From an uncultured Flammeovirgaceae bacterium (GTDB taxonomy: Bacteria; Bacteroidota; Bacteroidia; Cytophagales; Cyclobacteriaceae), in contig CAKZYJ010000102.1 of assembly GCA_937884755.1 (NCBI GenBank), forward strand, positions 1-32,961: 32,961 nucleotides of DNA, given 5' to 3'. Each line of letters opens with the position of its first letter. The first letter of the stretch is position 1. The notes beneath the pieces were generated by a model, which had not been told where the DNA came from, ran no database searches, and saw only the letters and a program-made list of their open reading frames with translations. Of the stretch, positions 7,802 to 15,553 are shown one piece after another. The translations under genes and the position numbers were made by a program.

Positions 7802-8830
7802 TTAATTGGCTACAACAAACTGATAGCGAACATGTCCGTCTCCGGGATTATCCGTATCTCCATTCTGCTGTTTGGAAACGTTCAATGCTCGGGCAACCAT
7901 CGTTTCCACATAGCTACTACCGCCACTTCCACCGTAGCCCGGCAAGCCGGCCCCACCGCCAGAATAACCACCGCCGCCACCTCCACCTTTATTGCCCGAA
8001 CCGCCACCGCCAAACCCCCAGCCGCCATCTCGGCTTTCTCGATGAGTACCTCCTAAGCCTCCTAGTGGCTGTTCACCAAAGTTGCGATTTTTCCAACCGG
8101 CATTGCCGTAATACAACCTGCCATTTTCGAATTTACCGTCTGTAAAGGCTCCCCCGCCGCCGCCAGTTAGGAGGGGAAACTCTCCACCATCGCCAGTGTT
8201 ACCACTGGCTTTTACCTGACGGGTATAGGTATGGCTAGTATTGGTTTGCTCGGTGACACCCGGTAATCCCTGACTAGATTTAATATCATCCTCCTCCATT
8301 TTGATGGCACCCCCGCCCCCGCCCCCGGCAACTAAAATTATATGCCAGGTAGTTCCTCGGTCTTTAGAGAGCAGCACTCCGGTGCCACCTCCACCTCCGG
8401 CACCAATACCCTCAGCGGGCACCACATCAATCTTTTCGCGCTCAGCCCGATTTCCCACGATAAACCGCAAGTGGGCACCCGGCGGAATTTGTCCAGCCCC
8501 TGGACCAATCTCGAAAGTAGCACTAATTGTAGCTCCTTGCCCTCCGTTCACCCGCTGCGTGCGGGTTGAGCGAAACCGGTCGTAATAATTATACTCAATC
8601 CAGCCTCCGTCAGCGCCTTCTACCTCCAGGTTCAACTCTTGTAAGGAATTATTCTGCGGCACAATGAAGTCCTGATAATTTTCTAGTACGGCGGCAATGG
8701 TATGTACTTCTCCATTGGTATTCATCACTTCCTGGGCCGAAGCAGCAAAAGCGAATATCAGTAAGTTCATGAGAAGTACCGATACTTTGTATAGCCCATC
8801 AATAATCTTCTTGTGAAGTGCTAAGTTCAT
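7802..8830 (-). CDS. Secreted glycine-rich protein without lectin domain
   Basis: The protein has 342 residues with a signal peptide ending AFAASAQ near residue 33. The rest resembles the glycine-rich part of the protein at 16-1362: a leading beta region (QDFIVPQNNSLQELNLEVEG), then DGGWIE, then multiple glycine runs (GAGGGGGTG, LVAGGGGGG, GGGGGGGYSGGGAG). It ends shortly after GDGHVRYQF and lacks the ricin-type domain of its paralogue. The glycine-rich part probably folds as a repetitive beta structure exported to the surface. It starts 32 bp after the binding-protein gene and is in the operon headed by the TlpA-like gene at 12941. Its sites of action and ligand are unknown. Confidence 0.75.
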   Translation of the reverse strand: MNLALHKKIIDGLYKVSVLLMNLLIFAFAASAQEVMNTNGEVHTIAAVLENYQDFIVPQNNSLQELNLEVEGADGGWIEYNYYDRFRSTRTQRVNGGQGATISATFEIGPGAGQIPPGAHLRFIVGNRAEREKIDVVPAEGIGAGGGGGTGVLLSKDRGTTWHIILVAGGGGGGAIKMEEDDIKSSQGLPGVTEQTNTSHTYTRQVKASGNTGDGGEFPLLTGGGGGAFTDGKFENGRLYYGNAGWKNRNFGEQPLGGLGGTHRESRDGGWGFGGGGSGNKGGGGGGGYSGGGAGLPGYGGSGGSSYVETMVARALNVSKQQNGDTDNPGDGHVRYQFVVAN

Positions 8831-8862
8831 GATTAAAAGTTTTACTAGGTCATTAAAGTTAA

Positions 8863-10038
8863 TTATGGGTTGGGCACTTTTTGAGGTATAAACTGTTTGA
8901 TAAAGACTCGCTGGCCATCCTTGGCTTCCATGATGGTGACCGATTTATGCGGAATCTGTTGGCCATTCTTGAAGCTAATCTCTCCGGTCACTCCCGAAAA
9001 GTCAGCTATTTGGGATAAAGCTTCCTGTACTGCGCTCGGCTCCGTGCTACCGGCATCCTGAATGGCTTGAGCCAACAGGTTAATAGCGTCAAAATTTAAC
9101 GCGGCAAAGGCATCCGGTTCGTTACCGCCGAAAGCTTTATGGTAAGCCGCGCGAAAATAGGCGACCTGCTCATCCGGATTTTCTACTCCTAAAAAAGCAT
9201 GAGTAGTATAATAAATATCGGTCATTTCCGGGTTAGCTTCCCATACAGTCTCAGAATCGAGGCCATCGCCACCGACTACAGGCACATCGTACCCAGAGCT
9301 TCGTAGCAATTCTATTATTCGTTGGGCATCATTGGCCGAACCTGCCGAGAGAAAAACGAAGTCAGCATTTGGTAAACCCTGTCCAATGCTAGCCATATCC
9401 GTTGGGTTGTAGCTTCGTTCACCTACTATTTCGCCACCTAATGAGGTAAAGCGATCAATAAAGTAGCCTTGTAGAAGTTTGGTATACGTAGTCGTTGAAT
9501 CGTAGATGACCGTTGCGGTTCTGGCCTTAAGCGCATCAAAAGCCCATTCGGCGGCAGCGGCCGCTTGAACATTATCCCCAAAACAGGCTAAAAATAAATT
9601 ACCGGGTACCTGGGCGGGTAGCAAGGGCGAAGTTGCCCCGGAAGTCAAAAATATCCTATTATTTTGCTGGGCTTCCTTGGCCGCGGCTTCGGCTAAATCG
9701 CTATCGCAGAACCCCATAAAAGCCACCGTATTGGGGGCCTCACTCAGTATTTCACCCACCATTTCTTTTCCTTGCTGAGCATCACTTTTTCCATCTCTGA
9801 TCAGCAACTCTACATTCTGACCTAGAATGCCGCCGTTTTCATTGAGTAGGTTGATGGCTAATTGAGCACCTTTGGAGGAAGGAATACCCATATCAGACTT
9901 AGCACCAGTGAGGCTAAATAGGCCGCCAATTTGAATAGGCTCTGAAGCTTGGTTGTTTTCAGGGCGCTGACAACTGCTGAACAGCATGGCCAGAAGAAGA
10001 CACCCGATCAGTAACCGTAATTTATATAGAATTTTCAT
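8863..10038 (-). CDS. ABC-type periplasmic-binding lipoprotein, branched-chain amino acid/amide family
   Basis: The protein has 391 residues with a lipobox LFSSC (Cys23). The body is a type I periplasmic-binding fold of the Leu/Ile/Val-binding (Peripla_BP_6) family. Seen features are PIQIGGLFSLTGAKSDMG near the start, GAQLAINLLNENGGILGQ, AVIYDSTTTYTKLLQGYF-like central strand, and the late GVTGEISFKNGQQIPHKSV segment. Family members bind amino acids, amides, urea or aromatic acids for ABC importers. No ABC permease or ATPase gene is in the window, so it may deliver ligand elsewhere or act as a sensor. It lies between an MHS-type transporter (46 bp upstream) and a glycine-rich protein gene, all on one minus-strand operon driven by P2. 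Confidence 0.88.
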   Translation of the reverse strand: MKILYKLRLLIGCLLLAMLFSSCQRPENNQASEPIQIGGLFSLTGAKSDMGIPSSKGAQLAINLLNENGGILGQNVELLIRDGKSDAQQGKEMVGEILSEAPNTVAFMGFCDSDLAEAAAKEAQQNNRIFLTSGATSPLLPAQVPGNLFLACFGDNVQAAAAAEWAFDALKARTATVIYDSTTTYTKLLQGYFIDRFTSLGGEIVGERSYNPTDMASIGQGLPNADFVFLSAGSANDAQRIIELLRSSGYDVPVVGGDGLDSETVWEANPEMTDIYYTTHAFLGVENPDEQVAYFRAAYHKAFGGNEPDAFAALNFDAINLLAQAIQDAGSTEPSAVQEALSQIADFSGVTGEISFKNGQQIPHKSVTIMEAKDGQRVFIKQFIPQKVPNP

Positions 10039-10084
10039 AATCTTTTGAGTGGTTTGAGTTGTGCACTAGTAGAACGCTTGGACG

Positions 10085-11356
10085 TCAATCAATTAAATCT
10101 TCTTGGTGGTTCTTATAGGAGATGGACAATGCAATTCCCAGCGAGATAACTGCGGCACCGATAATGTACCAGACAAAGGCCAAATCATCGTGTTGCTTTT
10201 CGATTAGCCAAACGGCGACCATCGGGATGGTACCCCCGAATATAGCATAGGCTAAATTATATCCTACACTCACCGCACTTACTCGGATATTGGATGGAAA
10301 CATTTCGGTCAGGGTAACCGGAATAGATGCCATGTAAGCCGCGGCTAGTAAAGCCATTCCGGCACCACCCGCGATAATCATGAGTTCGCTGTGATGATGC
10401 ATGAGCCAGAAAAGCGGGTAGGCAAATAGGATAATAGCAAGGGCTCCGCCCACAATTACGGGTTTCCGACCGACTCGATCCGATAAAGAAGCAAATATCG
10501 GTAACGCAATAAGGAAGATTACCAAGCCAATGGAATTTAGGCGTAAGGCAACAGTTCGAGGTTCATGCACATAATCTACGAGCCAGGTTACCGAAAAAAC
10601 AAATAAGGCGTAGAAGGTAATTGCCGCTAACAGGTTTAATCCGCCTACGCTGATGACTTGCTGCCAGCTATTGCGCATGACCAACAGCGGATTCTCAACT
10701 TTTCCCCCTTCATCAATCGTTTCGGGCATATGGCGTCGCAATAAAAACCCCACTCCAGCCACCAGAATGCCCAGTAAAAAGGGGATTCGCCAGCCCCAGG
10801 CTTGTAGCTCTGCCTCCGTTAACATGTCGGTAATAATAGACCCGAAAAAGGAGCCGAGTAATATACCTCCCGTTCCCCCGACGATAGAAGTACTGGTGTA
10901 TAGTCCTCTCTTTCCGTTGGGAGTACTCTCGGCTAAGTAGACAATGGAACTAGTATATTCTCCTCCTACCGAAAGCCCTTGTAGCATCCGCAGGAGTACT
11001 AAAATAATGGCCGCAGCAAACCCAATTTGCGCATGAGTAGGCATAATCCCAATCAAAAAAGTGGGAATAGCCATCATCAGCACTGAGATATTGAGTGCCT
11101 TTTTACGACCATATCGGTCGCCGATATGACCAAATACAGCACCACCGATGGGTCGCATTAAAAAACCAGCGGCAAAAGCCCCAAAGGATGCGATTAGGGA
11201 GGTGGTTGGGTCATCCGAAGGAAAAAATAGTCTTCCTAATATGGGGGCAAAAAAACCGTAGATGGCAAAATCATACCACTCTAGTACATTACCGATCATG
11301 CCGGCAACGATGGTCATATTTCTGCTTTTGGCGGTGTGCTTATCTACTACTTTCAT
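10085..11356 (-). CDS. MFS transporter, metabolite:H+ symporter (MHS/ProP-like) family
   Basis: The 423-residue membrane protein has about 12 hydrophobic segments. The start GNVLEWYDFAIYGFFAP (residues about 22-38) is the hallmark of the MHS branch of the major facilitator superfamily. The conserved loop 2-3 motif GHIGDRYGRKKAL and the block LLRMLQGLSVGGEY also fit. MHS proteins import organic acids and osmolytes such as proline, betaine, citrate, shikimate or alpha-ketoglutarate with protons; the substrate here is unknown. The length is normal for the family and no defects are visible. It is the second gene of the operon after the TlpA-like protein. The 133-bp gap before it holds a hairpin that may tune relative expression. 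Confidence 0.9.
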   Translation of the reverse strand: MKVVDKHTAKSRNMTIVAGMIGNVLEWYDFAIYGFFAPILGRLFFPSDDPTTSLIASFGAFAAGFLMRPIGGAVFGHIGDRYGRKKALNISVLMMAIPTFLIGIMPTHAQIGFAAAIILVLLRMLQGLSVGGEYTSSIVYLAESTPNGKRGLYTSTSIVGGTGGILLGSFFGSIITDMLTEAELQAWGWRIPFLLGILVAGVGFLLRRHMPETIDEGGKVENPLLVMRNSWQQVISVGGLNLLAAITFYALFVFSVTWLVDYVHEPRTVALRLNSIGLVIFLIALPIFASLSDRVGRKPVIVGGALAIILFAYPLFWLMHHHSELMIIAGGAGMALLAAAYMASIPVTLTEMFPSNIRVSAVSVGYNLAYAIFGGTIPMVAVWLIEKQHDDLAFVWYIIGAAVISLGIALSISYKNHQEDLID

Positions 11357-11426
11357 GATTAATAGTTTTATAGGTTCTAAGTTTGGTAGCGTTGTAGCGC
11401 TGGCGAAGAGAAGTGGTTAAGAGGGG

Positions 11427-11454
11427 AAGGAAAGACCCTTGCGAGTCTCTCCTT
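11427..11454 (-). promoter_or_regulatory. Intergenic hairpin in the minus-strand operon
   Basis: On the plus strand AAGGAAAGAC (11427-11436) and GTCTCTCCTT (11445-11454) are reverse complementary apart from one G-T type pair, with an 8-nt loop. There is no T run after it on the minus strand, so it is not a standard terminator. It may be an RNA-stability or processing element between the TlpA-like and MFS genes. Confidence 0.35.
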
Positions 11455-11489
11455 GTACCCCCTACTTGAAATGCTATGTTCTTAACTGA

Positions 11490-12941
11490 TTAATTTACTT
11501 GTTCTACGCTAGTAGCTGCCCTCGCTTGCTGATCCATGTACATATATCGGGGAATGTCTTCTACGTTCAGGTTCTTACCGATGATCGTCCTTTCCGAATT
11601 AAGCAGGTAGATATAAGGGGTACCCATGATGTAGTAATTAGAGTACATGTCATAGTTATCCTGATCGGTTACATTGATCATATCTTCCATATTGTATTTG
11701 GTAAGGAATGATTTCCACTCTTCTTCAGGTGCTCCCATGGCTACGGCATATACTTCCAGGCCACTGTCCTTCCATTCCTGATAGACTTGGGCTAGTTTGG
11801 GAGCGGTCTCCTGGCAGTGATCACATTCGGGATGGAAGAAGAAGATAGCCACGTACGGAGATTCAATATCATAGAGGGCGCGGGTTTTTCCTTCAGGATC
11901 TTTCGCTTCAATATTTTGTCCTTGCTTACCAACTAAACTCTTAGCTTTATCTCCGGCGCGTAGTTCCCAGGCATAAAGTTGGGTAGAATCGGCCCAGAAG
12001 GCGCGTTGCTCATTCAGGTAATTATCCACCAGGTGCACATACAATAGTTCTTTGTCTATTTTCGATTCTTTATCGGGATCGTAATCTTCGGCAATCCACA
12101 CCGCAAAAAACCTATAGTATTCCGGGTAATTAGCCACTTTGTTCATCAGAACATCTATGGCCCGAAGCTTAGTCATCGTTTGATTAGGGGAATACTGATA
12201 AAAATAATTGGTTAGCCTATTAAAGATTACGGGGGTACGAAGTAGTCTAGTATCACTGAAGTCTACGTTATCCCAATAATGATCGAGCATTAAGTAGGTT
12301 CTCTCATTTTCATCAAGTGTTGTATCGGCCACAATCCTATTTAGGAATGCCTTAGGTGGTTCCTGTGCACTTTGGTATTTAGTAAATAGAGTATTGGGGT
12401 ACTGCGCGTACAGTTTTGCCATAAAAGCATCCTTTCCATCAAACAGTCTTTGTCGTATCTGATTGACCGCGTTCTCGTCTAATTCCTGATTGCCATTGGC
12501 TTGTAACTGCTGAACCTCAAATTGAAATTGCGCTGACATACCCACGTCGTATTTCAAGCTGGTGTAGAGTACTTCATTTTCCGTGCTTCCCGCTACCTTC
12601 ATATCCTGAATCAAATTCGGATAAGAGGTTTTTAAAGAGAAGACCTGATCGTTATCCAGCAATACTTCCAGAACCGAGCTATCGGGGAGAATAATGCTGT
12701 AGGCGCCGGGTTCATATTTCTCTTGGTGTTTGAAGTAGGCGTTACCTTCAGTATCTAATCTCGCTGAATCTACTCTTGAAATTTTATTGGCATACACATC
12801 ATTCAAATAAATCCAAGTGGAAGACAGACCATTTACTTGAAGGTGGATATTGGTTTCTTCTTTCGTTATTCCGGTCGCTTTATGGGTGCAATAAGAAAAT
12901 AAGAAGAGACCCATTACAAAAATAATAGTTAAGTATTTCAT
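11490..12941 (-). CDS. TlpA/ResA-like thioredoxin-domain lipoprotein (copy 2)
   Basis: The gene encodes 483 residues, closely related over the full length to the protein at 2779-4209. The N-terminus (MKYLTIIFVMGLFLFSYC) ends in a cysteine at residue 18 and is probably lipidated, although Tyr at -1 is not ideal. A DUF4369-like domain (VNGLSSTWIYLNDV to LDNDQVFSL) and a helical DUF5106-like middle follow. The C-terminal thioredoxin domain has C373-D-H-C376 in FFHPECDHCQE and a later GTPYIYLL cis-proline segment. The likely role is thiol redox chemistry in the periplasm. It heads the minus-strand operon reaching at least 7125 and sits under promoter P2, with a leader of roughly 50 nt. Both TlpA-like copies lie directly behind operator arrays. 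Confidence 0.87.
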   Translation of the reverse strand: MKYLTIIFVMGLFLFSYCTHKATGITKEETNIHLQVNGLSSTWIYLNDVYANKISRVDSARLDTEGNAYFKHQEKYEPGAYSIILPDSSVLEVLLDNDQVFSLKTSYPNLIQDMKVAGSTENEVLYTSLKYDVGMSAQFQFEVQQLQANGNQELDENAVNQIRQRLFDGKDAFMAKLYAQYPNTLFTKYQSAQEPPKAFLNRIVADTTLDENERTYLMLDHYWDNVDFSDTRLLRTPVIFNRLTNYFYQYSPNQTMTKLRAIDVLMNKVANYPEYYRFFAVWIAEDYDPDKESKIDKELLYVHLVDNYLNEQRAFWADSTQLYAWELRAGDKAKSLVGKQGQNIEAKDPEGKTRALYDIESPYVAIFFFHPECDHCQETAPKLAQVYQEWKDSGLEVYAVAMGAPEEEWKSFLTKYNMEDMINVTDQDNYDMYSNYYIMGTPYIYLLNSERTIIGKNLNVEDIPRYMYMDQQARAATSVEQVN

Positions 12942-12994
12942 GGTTAAACGGGTTAGGGATTTAGAAATCAGATAGTTTTTGATTTTTGTTTTTT

Positions 12995-13097
12995 CAAAGA
13001 TGCAAGGCCCTCAAGAAACATGTGTGACCTATTGTTTCAATTCGGTGCACTATTGTTTCATTTTTCAGAATACTTGTTCTCAGACTAAGACTATTAC
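12995..13097 (-). promoter_or_regulatory. Promoter P2 with operator array (minus strand)
   Basis: Reading the minus strand, two strong cores begin at 13056 (ACAATAGTGCACCG) and 13035 (ACAATAGGTCACAC). Two degenerate cores lie further upstream at 13097 (GTAATAGTCTTAGT) and 13077 (ACAAGTATTCTGAA). The spacing is 20, 21 and 21 bp, the same as in P3. The -7 element is CATCTTTG, with TTTG starting at 12998, 37 bp after the last core start. The block 12995-13060 is a near-identical inverted copy (63 of 66 bases) of 13543-13608. It drives the operon starting at 12941. Confidence 0.8.
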
Positions 13098-13102
13098 TTT
13101 TG
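13074..13102 (+). promoter_or_regulatory. Candidate constitutive-type promoter facing right
   Basis: TTG at 13074-13076 and TACTTTTG at 13095-13102 are separated by 18 bp, which fits the Bacteroidota -33/-7 promoter (TTTG, 17-23 bp, TAnnTTTG). It overlaps the degenerate distal sites of P2 and points into a region with no credible coding frame but several hairpins. Confidence 0.35.
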
Positions 13103-13108
13103 CGGCTT

Positions 13109-13331
13109 GGAGTATTATACTAAAACCTCTTAGTAAAGTGCTGATAATCAATTTTTTGATATAAGGATTCTGATAAAGAAAATTTTTTGGTGACAGGCTG
13201 CTTGACAGTGAAAAAAATATCAGAGCTTTGTAGCTCTTGATTAAAAAGTTTTATAATTGACCACTTAGGTGAGTACATTTCTACGTACGGAAGTACGTTA
13301 AAATGACTTTCCAGGTGGTTCTCTTTTTTTT
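13109..13331 (+). ncRNA. Candidate small RNA between the divergent promoters P2 and P3
   Basis: This stretch lies between a good promoter match (13074-13102) and a hairpin plus T run. It contains AGAGCT-ttgt-AGCTCT (13222-13237), a perfect stem-loop. It ends with ACCAC (13260-13264)/GTGGT (13315-13319), which encloses the perfect ACGTAC-GGAA-GTACGT stem (13283-13298), followed by a run of eight T (13324-13331). The only open frame here is a TTG-started one without a family resemblance. I do not recognise an RNA family; the call rests on promoter, structure and terminator together. Confidence 0.3.
13260..13331 (+). terminator. Long hairpin with T run
   Basis: An outer ACCAC/GTGGT stem and an inner ACGTAC-GGAA-GTACGT stem are followed by CTC and eight T. 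It would terminate transcription on the plus strand before P3, insulating the AraC promoter from rightward read-through. Confidence 0.45.
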
Positions 13332-13505
13332 AGCCCCCCTCTACTGTTTCCCGTTTCTAATTTTTTCAGCTAGTCTTACGAATTAGTTCAACGTATTCAT
13401 CGCTACCTTATATGTAGGGTTAAGCCTATTAGGGGAATGAATGTGTCACTCTGTCACTTTTATAGTAGCCTGTGTTCTATAGCAAACTAATAATCAAAGC
13501 CAAAG

Positions 13506-13608
13506 ACAATAGTCCAAGTGTGTGAACAATAGTGCACTGAATTGAAACAATAGTGCACCGAATTGAAACAATAGGTCACACATGTTTCTAGGAGGCCTTG
13601 CATCTTTG
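13506..13608 (+). promoter_or_regulatory. Promoter P3 with four operator repeats, upstream of the AraC gene
   Basis: Cores begin at 13506 (ACAATAGTCCAAGT), 13526 (ACAATAGTGCACTG), 13547 (ACAATAGTGCACCG) and 13568 (ACAATAGGTCACAC), with spacing of 20, 21 and 21 bp. The -7 element CATCTTTG has its TTTG at 13605, again 37 bp from the last core start. No -33 TTG is seen at the right distance, as expected if an activator replaces that contact. The likely meaning is autoregulation of the AraC-type regulator that starts at 13664. Confidence 0.85.
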
Positions 13609-13663
13609 CTTATGTAATCAGTAGATAATTCAGGAGATGTAGAACCAAAAAATTATTTTAATC

Positions 13664-14188
13664 ATGAACGTCCAACTTAAACATATTCAACAACAAGCAT
13701 CGGAGCTATCTTCTCTACAGGCAAGTAGAGACTTCTACAATAATGATAGTACCCGAATTGTCAGCATAGATCAGGCTAATCTGACCAATCGAGTGCGTGA
13801 GCCATCAGCAGAAGCCCAGGAACGTCTCGACAAAATGTTCTTCCCCAAATACTTAGGAGTGCACAGCCGCTTTGTGGAACGGATCATTCATCTAATAGAA
13901 AATAACCTAGGTAACGAAAGCTATGGTATACTACAACTATGTGATGATGCGGGAACCAGCCGTACGCAGTTACACAATAAATTGAAGAAGCTCACTGGTT
14001 TCTCTACTTCCATTTTCATCCGCTTGGTGCGGTTGCGTAGAGCTCAATTATTGCTGAGAACAACGGATCTCAGCATTACTCAAATAGCATTTGAAGTGGG
14101 CTTTGATGATGCCCTATATTTTTCTCGGGTGTTCTCTCAAATGTTCCGTCAGTCTCCTAGAGCCTTTCGGAAGCATAGTTTAATCTAA
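13664..14188 (+). CDS. AraC/XylS-family transcriptional regulator, candidate regulator of P1-P7
   Basis: The 174-residue protein has a C-terminal AraC-type DNA-binding domain with two helix-turn-helix units. The first covers about residues 88-112 (LQLCDDAGTSRTQLHNKLKKLTG), the second about 137-165 (SITQIAFEVGFDDALYFSRVF), then the family ending SPRAFRK. The first 65 residues are polar and too short for the usual ligand-binding or sensor domain, so the signal may come through another protein or through its level. In related hybrid two-component systems this domain is joined to a sensor; here it stands alone. The start ATG has the AATCATGA context seen at other genes here. It sits behind four operator repeats (P3) and 16 bp before the VOC gene. 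That it binds the repeats is inference from position and from the match between 21-bp repeats and the two-groove footprint of an AraC monomer. Confidence 0.88.
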   Translation: MNVQLKHIQQQASELSSLQASRDFYNNDSTRIVSIDQANLTNRVREPSAEAQERLDKMFFPKYLGVHSRFVERIIHLIENNLGNESYGILQLCDDAGTSRTQLHNKLKKLTGFSTSIFIRLVRLRRAQLLLRTTDLSITQIAFEVGFDDALYFSRVFSQMFRQSPRAFRKHSLI

Positions 14189-14204
14189 CATTGATAATAA
14201 TAAC

Positions 14205-14738
14205 ATGCTTACAAAAACCAACATCATCGGATTATCGCACATCAACGTTATTGTGAATGACATTGCCGAAGCCACGGACTTCTACTCACGAACCTTGGGC
14301 TTCGGGTTAGCTATTGATAAAGAAGGTAATATAATGGATTACCCTCATTTTCAATTAGAAACCTTTGCTCGCGATGCTGGTATTCTCGATGGGAAAGTGG
14401 ACGTAGATATTCGCTTCCTTCGTCATCCTAAGGTAGGTATCTACCTCGAGATTATGAAATACAACTATCCCGTAGGGGAAAGAGCGTTTACGGTAAAACG
14501 AACCTATGATATGGGGGGCGTACGACATATCGCTCTGGAAGTAGTGGAGATAGAACAGCTCTTTGAGCATATTAAACGCCAGGAAGGGGCCAATCTTATC
14601 AATCCGTCGGAAAAGTACGGCCCCCCCGAGATGCTTACTCCCGTACCCGTTAAGTTTTTCTATTGGATAGATAAGTACGGCGTGCAGTGGGAATTTGAGC
14701 AAGGCCGCCCGGTAGGAGATATGAGGGGCATTGTGTAA
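14205..14738 (+). CDS. VOC-superfamily (glyoxalase/dioxygenase fold) protein
   Basis: The 177-residue protein opens with GLSHINVIVNDIAEATDFYSRTLGF, the classic first beta-alpha-beta module of the vicinal oxygen chelate fold. Four probable metal ligands are in family positions: His12, Glu82 (YLEIMKY), His108 (VRHIALEV) and Glu163 (QWEFEQG). The family includes glyoxalase I, fosfomycin-modifying enzymes, epimerases and extradiol dioxygenases, so the reaction is undetermined. No signal peptide is present and it should be cytoplasmic. It follows the AraC gene by 16 bp and is surely co-transcribed with it from P3, so its metabolite is a candidate substrate or signal for the regulon. Confidence 0.87.
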   Translation: MLTKTNIIGLSHINVIVNDIAEATDFYSRTLGFGLAIDKEGNIMDYPHFQLETFARDAGILDGKVDVDIRFLRHPKVGIYLEIMKYNYPVGERAFTVKRTYDMGGVRHIALEVVEIEQLFEHIKRQEGANLINPSEKYGPPEMLTPVPVKFFYWIDKYGVQWEFEQGRPVGDMRGIV

Positions 14739-14754
14739 CCTTTCGATCATTTTA

Positions 14755-15033
14755 ATGATGACTAATACTAAGCAATATTTTATCTCTATGGACTGGAATC
14801 AAAAACCCAACGTTCTGTGGAAAATGCCTTCCGCATCAGCCGTTGTAGCCGAGAAGTTCTTTGCTAAACTCTTCGAGATATCATACTTGCAATCTTTTAA
14901 AAAAAGGATGATCAATTCCAATTTGGTTGAAATTGAGATTCACCTCAATGCGGATGAATTCATCTCTATTCAAGAATCTGTACTAGAAGTCATGAGCAAA
15001 CATGAAGACCAAGACATAGAAGAGGGGGATTAA
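14755..15033 (+). CDS. Small protein of unknown function, third gene of the AraC operon
   Basis: The most likely start is the ATG at 14755 (or the next codon, 14758), giving about 92 residues; a TTG at 14731 overlapping the VOC stop is less likely. The protein is soluble and ends in an acidic tail (SKHEDQDIEEGD). It has segments such as SASAVVAEKFFAKLFEISY and VEIEIHLNADEF. I see no known domain. It lies 16 bp after the VOC gene and ends before a strong terminator, so it completes the AraC-VOC transcription unit. Confidence 0.6.
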   Translation: MMTNTKQYFISMDWNQKPNVLWKMPSASAVVAEKFFAKLFEISYLQSFKKRMINSNLVEIEIHLNADEFISIQESVLEVMSKHEDQDIEEGD

Positions 15034-15146
15034 GGTGTGTGCTGCCTTAACAGATTTAGCTACTACAAACCCCGCTTCTAAAAAGTCAACCAATGTGTTG
15101 TGAGGGAGCCAATATGAAGAGGTAAACATGCATGGTTGACGATCAG

Positions 15147-15183
15147 ACACCTCATCTTTCCTAAGGATGGGGTGTTTTGTTTA
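15147..15183 (+). terminator. Rho-independent terminator of the AraC operon
   Basis: ACACCTCATC (15147-15156) pairs with GATGGGGTGT (15166-15175), ten pairs with one G-T, around a 9-nt loop, followed by TTTTGTTT. It closes the AraC-VOC-small protein unit. Confidence 0.75.
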
Positions 15184-15438
15184 TCTCATGAGTACACGTT
15201 AGAGAATTACTAGGTATCTACCGTCCTTGGGGGACCAATAGGCTAAGGTCGTTTCCTTATTAGGAAGTTTGCTGACGGGGAGAATTCCTTGCTGACCCAG
15301 TGAGCTTAGCTACTTTCTAATGAATATACCACCAGCTCCTTATAGTTAGCGAAAGCAGTGCAACAGGATTACCAAGTTTTTGTTTCCCTTTAAATACTTC
15401 ATAATACCTGCTTCCCTTGCTTACGATAGTTCCATTAA
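15184..15438. other. Non-coding spacer before P4
   Basis: I see no credible gene, RNA family or repeat here. Scattered short inverted matches and an isolated ACGATAG at 15423, out of phase with the P4 repeats, are the only motifs. Confidence 0.5.
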
Positions 15439-15500
15439 ACAATAGTCCATGTATTTAAGACAATAGTGTATGTTTAGCACCGGGAGGTAGTCCACCTTTG
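15439..15500 (+). promoter_or_regulatory. Promoter P4 with two operator repeats
   Basis: Cores begin at 15439 (ACAATAGTCCATGT) and 15460 (ACAATAGTGTATGT), 21 bp apart. The -7 element is CACCTTTG with TTTG at 15497, 37 bp from the second core start. The downstream gene begins at 15554, leaving a leader of about 50 nt. Confidence 0.8.
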
Positions 15501-15553
15501 TAGTAGGCTGATAGGCCGGGTATATTTTATAAACTATTCAATACATCACTATT

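Noticed and set aside
7832-8585. Several proline-rich frames opposite the glycine-rich gene
   Set aside because: They are the complement of glycine codons; the minus-strand gene has signal peptide and a paralogue.
12979-13164. 61-codon frame in the P2 region
   Set aside because: It overlaps operator sites and a promoter candidate and looks like random sequence.
13506-13608. Evenly spaced repeats that might be read as a CRISPR array
   Set aside because: The repeated core is only 14 bp, spacers are 6-7 bp, and the arrays sit at fixed distance from promoters; no cas genes are present.
15423-15436. ACGATAGTTCCATT before P4 as a third operator
   Set aside because: It is 16 bp from the next core, not 20-21 bp, so it is out of helical phase; probably chance.
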